This document shows positions 61,785-64,000 of a stretch of DNA of 64,000 nucleotides, piece by piece. Position numbers and translations under genes: made by a program. The notes under the pieces were generated by a model, which worked only from the letters and a program-made list of their open reading frames with translations, searched no databases and was not told the DNA's origin. Source of the DNA: Paraburkholderia sp. LEh10 (GTDB lineage: Bacteria; Pseudomonadota; Gammaproteobacteria; Burkholderiales; Burkholderiaceae); contig NZ_JAGIPX010000041.1 of NCBI RefSeq assembly GCF_017814945.1, positions 1 through 64,000 on the forward strand, in the 5' to 3' direction. Each line of letters opens with the position of its first letter. Position 1 is the first letter of the stretch.

Positions 61785-62978
61785 ATGCCCGGAGCAGTTT
61801 TTTCTCTCGCGTTCGCCGCGTCCGCAATCGGAACGACGGAATTCGTCATCGTCGGCTTGTTGCCCGACATTGCAAGAGCTTTCGACATCTCCGTGTCGAC
61901 GGCCGGTCTGCTGGTGAGTTTCTACGCGCTTGCCATTACGGTCGGCACGCCTGTAGTGTCAGCGTTGACCGCGCGCCTGCCGCGCCGCGCATTGCTGCTC
62001 GCGCTGATGACGTTGTTCACGCTGTGCAATCTGGCGGCGGGACTTTCGTCATCCTTTCCGGCGCTGCTCGCGATCCGGATCGTCATGGCAGTCGCACACG
62101 GCGTGTTCTTCGGCCTCGGGACAACCGTTGCCATGGCGCTCGTGCCGACGCAGAAGTCAGGACGGGCCGTGGCGATCATGGTAAGCGGTCTGACGGTCGC
62201 GATGGTGACTGGCGTCCCCGGCGGAACGTGGCTCGGCGATCTGATGAGCTGGCGGCTGCCGTTCCTGGTAGTGGCTGCCATGGGCGCGTTGGCGACTATC
62301 GGTCTCTGGCGGCTTCTGCCCGCGCTTGCCGCTCAGCGCAGTGCCGACACCATTCTCTCGCAGCTCGCTTTGCTGAAGGACCATGCGTTGATGCCGCTGT
62401 ATGCGATCACCGGTCTCGGCATGGGCGCGACGTTCGCCGTCTTGACCTACCTGTCGCCGCTATTGGTCCATACCACGGGGTTCGGAAGCAAGGGCGTCAC
62501 TCTCGGGCTGACGGTGTTCGGACTCGGCTCGGTGGTGGGGACGAGCGGCGGCGGGCGCCTCTCCGACCGATATGGCCCGAAGCTCAGCATGAACATCGCG
62601 CTAGCCGGCATCGCCGCGTCGGTCGCCGCGCTCTGGCTTACCGCACAGCATCCTGTGCTGGTGTTGGTCAATCTGTTTGTGTGGGGCGCGTTCGCCTTCG
62701 CCGTTCCTCCCATCATGCAGGCTACCGTCGTGCTCGTGGCTCGACATGTGGCGCCGGAGGCGGTCGGTACGGCGGCGGGGCTCAACGTCGCTACGTTCAA
62801 CCTCGGCATCTCTGGCGGCTCCTTCGTCGGCGGACTAACGCTGGCAGGCGTCAACGTCCTCACGACGGTGTATGCCGGCGTAGCCCTAGCGGTGGTGGGA
62901 CTCGTGGTTGTCGCGATGTATCGATGGTCGGAGCGCCCGTCCGCCGCTCCCTCTCAACGCTCGCTTGGCCGGTGCTGA
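61785..62978 (+). CDS. MFS efflux transporter, AraJ/DHA1 type
   Basis: A 397-residue, 12-span transporter starting MPGAVFSLAFAASAIGTTEF. GLLPDIARAFDISVSTAGLL and the span 5 motif SGLTVAMVTGVPGGTWLGDL are typical of the DHA1 drug/sugar efflux group. The ATG at 61785 follows GAGGAG. It may export a compound related to the SDR reaction. Confidence 0.88.
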   Translation: MPGAVFSLAFAASAIGTTEFVIVGLLPDIARAFDISVSTAGLLVSFYALAITVGTPVVSALTARLPRRALLLALMTLFTLCNLAAGLSSSFPALLAIRIVMAVAHGVFFGLGTTVAMALVPTQKSGRAVAIMVSGLTVAMVTGVPGGTWLGDLMSWRLPFLVVAAMGALATIGLWRLLPALAAQRSADTILSQLALLKDHALMPLYAITGLGMGATFAVLTYLSPLLVHTTGFGSKGVTLGLTVFGLGSVVGTSGGGRLSDRYGPKLSMNIALAGIAASVAALWLTAQHPVLVLVNLFVWGAFAFAVPPIMQATVVLVARHVAPEAVGTAAGLNVATFNLGISGGSFVGGLTLAGVNVLTTVYAGVALAVVGLVVVAMYRWSERPSAAPSQRSLGRC

Positions 62979-63554
62979 ATGTTGGCGCCCGACTTGACGA
63001 CTGCGAATCACGCAACGAACACGGTCAATTTGCCGGATCAAGTGAAGACCTTTCTCCAGGATGTGAACCAGATCGCGCCGCCGGACGCGTTGTACGTCAT
63101 CGAAATGGGACGTAACGACCTTCGTGACGCCCTCGCCGCCTATTTCACCGTGTACCCGAAAACGGGCAGTCAAAGCCAGGCTGCGTCGGCGGCGAACCTG
63201 ATCTTGACTGGTGCCCTGAACGGTATCGCGCTTGGTATTCAAACGCTTCACCACTTTGAAGCAAACAAGTTTCTTGTCTGGAATGCGCCGAGGATAGATC
63301 TGGTACCTGCTGTCCAGAACTTGGGCCCAGGTGCGGTGGCCGTCGCCCTCAGCCTGGTGGCCGGGTTCAATCAGGGGCTAGCCCAAATCGTCTCGTCTTC
63401 GGCGGCACTCGGTATTCAAATCGCGCAAATGGAACGCACCCGAAGCCGCGCGATTGCCATTGTGCGGCGCTGGCCGTCGCGTCGTCGTCGAACCAACGCG
63501 CACGACCGAGCGTATCGGACAAGAGTACGAACTCCTGACGTCTTTCATCCGTGA
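62979..63554 (+). pseudogene. GDSL-type esterase fragment
   Basis: The frame reads NLPDQVKTFLQDVNQIAPPD, then ALYVIEMGRNDLRDALAAYF and KFLVWNAPRIDLVPAVQNLG. This resembles the middle of GDSL esterases, with the block III GxND as GRND. The N-terminal GDS block and the C-terminal DxxH block are missing, and after about 63430 the frame becomes arginine-rich and unrelated. It is a truncated gene whose ATG happens to follow the MFS stop directly. Confidence 0.6.
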
Positions 63555-63908
63555 TATGGCCGCGTACGTTGGCACAGTATTCCGGCCACTAGCGCGTCGA
63601 CTGGTCATTGACCGGGGTCGCCGTTTGTGTGTCCGGGTAATCGCGTCAGCGAATGACGTGTGAATCGCCGTGCCCGGAAGTCAGTCGCCGAGCAGTAGTC
63701 AAAACGCCGACGACTTCGGCCGACGGTCCCGCTGCCCGACGCGGGCGACCGTAGTCGACCCCTATGCTTAGGTCGCAACTATGCGCAGATGATCGGTCGC
63801 TGATGGCGCCGCCCCAGGCATGGCGAGGCTCTGGCAAGGTGGGCGAGCAAGGATCTGGACATAGTTCCGACCTGTGATGCAGTGGTGGTCCCACTTCTGG
63901 AGATCACC
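63555..63908. other. Stretch without a convincing gene
   Basis: Upstream part may hold a short coding remnant (RIGQEYELLTSFIRDMAAYV at about 63502-63561 in another frame). The part next to 63908 is likely the end of the mobile element that carries the following gene, but no terminal inverted repeat could be defined inside the window. Confidence 0.3.
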
Positions 63909-64000
63909 ATGGACATCGTTCGCCGCTCCCACCGTACTGACGGGTTCGCCGACGGGCGGGTCGGGCCATACGTTGATGCGTTCAAGCAGTACCTGAGCCA
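63909..64000 (+). CDS. Probable tyrosine recombinase/integrase, N-terminal part, cut by window edge
   Basis: The frame begins MDIVRRSHRTDGFADGRVGP, then YVDAFKQYL, after TGGAG, and runs off the window. A short basic start followed by an amphipathic helix (VDAFKQYL) resembles the core-binding domain of XerC/XerD-like integrases found in Burkholderia insertion elements. Only 30 codons are visible, so the assignment is tentative. Confidence 0.4.
   Translation, partial: MDIVRRSHRTDGFADGRVGPYVDAFKQYLS

Noticed and set aside
1..64000. CRISPR arrays, tRNA and rRNA genes
   Set aside because: No regularly spaced repeats and no cloverleaf or rRNA-like sequence were recognised on either strand by eye; a dedicated scan would be needed to exclude them fully.

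Overview
The window looks like chromosomal or megaplasmid DNA from a Burkholderiaceae bacterium, most likely Paraburkholderia, Caballeronia or a close relative. The reasons are high GC, a Burkholderia-type porin, H-NS-like proteins with the YRDP...TWSGRG motif, and an mhp cluster under an IclR regulator. No rRNA, tRNA or CRISPR array was seen. This rests on reading the sequence alone, with no database search.

Layout. (a) 1-10 kb is accessory and decayed. It holds transposase scraps (ISNCY-like, IS110-like), a multiply broken DUF6880-like gene, two toxin-antitoxin pairs (Phd/VapC and CcdAB), a small gene behind a LexA-box-like site, fragments of hicB, an ATP-dependent DNA ligase and a PBP7-like peptidase, a 35-residue membrane protein, an Rmf/CrpP-like protein and an H-NS/H1-like chimera. 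(b) 10.0-18.9 kb is a complete 3-(3-hydroxyphenyl)propionate cluster, mhpABDFETC, divergent from the IclR regulator mhpR. (c) 19.4-41.7 kb is a large catabolic cluster. A leftward run of about 12 genes encodes an acyl-CoA synthetase, two acyl-CoA dehydrogenases, a thiolase with a DUF35 partner, a CaiB-type CoA-transferase, a class III extradiol dioxygenase, three RraA-type aldolases, an enoyl-CoA hydratase and a thioesterase. It diverges from a rightward run encoding a GntR regulator, RidA, a LigJ-like amidohydrolase, a Rieske oxygenase with its reductase, an enoyl-CoA hydratase and a 3-hydroxyacyl-CoA dehydrogenase. A second GntR regulator, a porin and an MFS transporter follow.

(d) 42.6-55.9 kb is a protein-quality-control and stress island. 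It contains an accessory dnaK, groEL and a frameshifted groES behind a gene that joins an HPF/RaiA-like domain to a sigma-70-like domain. It also has three Hsp20 genes, a set of small related proteins of unknown function, and a leader of about 165 bp present three times, with a sigma-32-like -35 element and hairpins that can mask the ribosome binding site. A degenerate HU gene and a SET-domain protein close the island. (e) 56-63 kb carries lactate permease, a luciferase-like oxidoreductase, LysR, SDR and MFS genes and fragments. The window ends inside a probable recombinase gene.

How the genes work together. The mhp products import 3-(3-hydroxyphenyl)propionate and convert it to acetyl-CoA, succinate and pyruvate. 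The 19-42 kb cluster looks like a second aromatic route: CoA activation and side-chain shortening, oxygenation or O-demethylation by the Rieske enzyme, extradiol cleavage, hydration by the LigJ-like enzyme, and aldol cleavage by an RraA-type enzyme. Its substrate cannot be read from sequence. The stress island combines chaperones with a putative ribosome-hibernation/sigma fusion and RNA-thermometer-like leaders, and is the best candidate for an undescribed system here.
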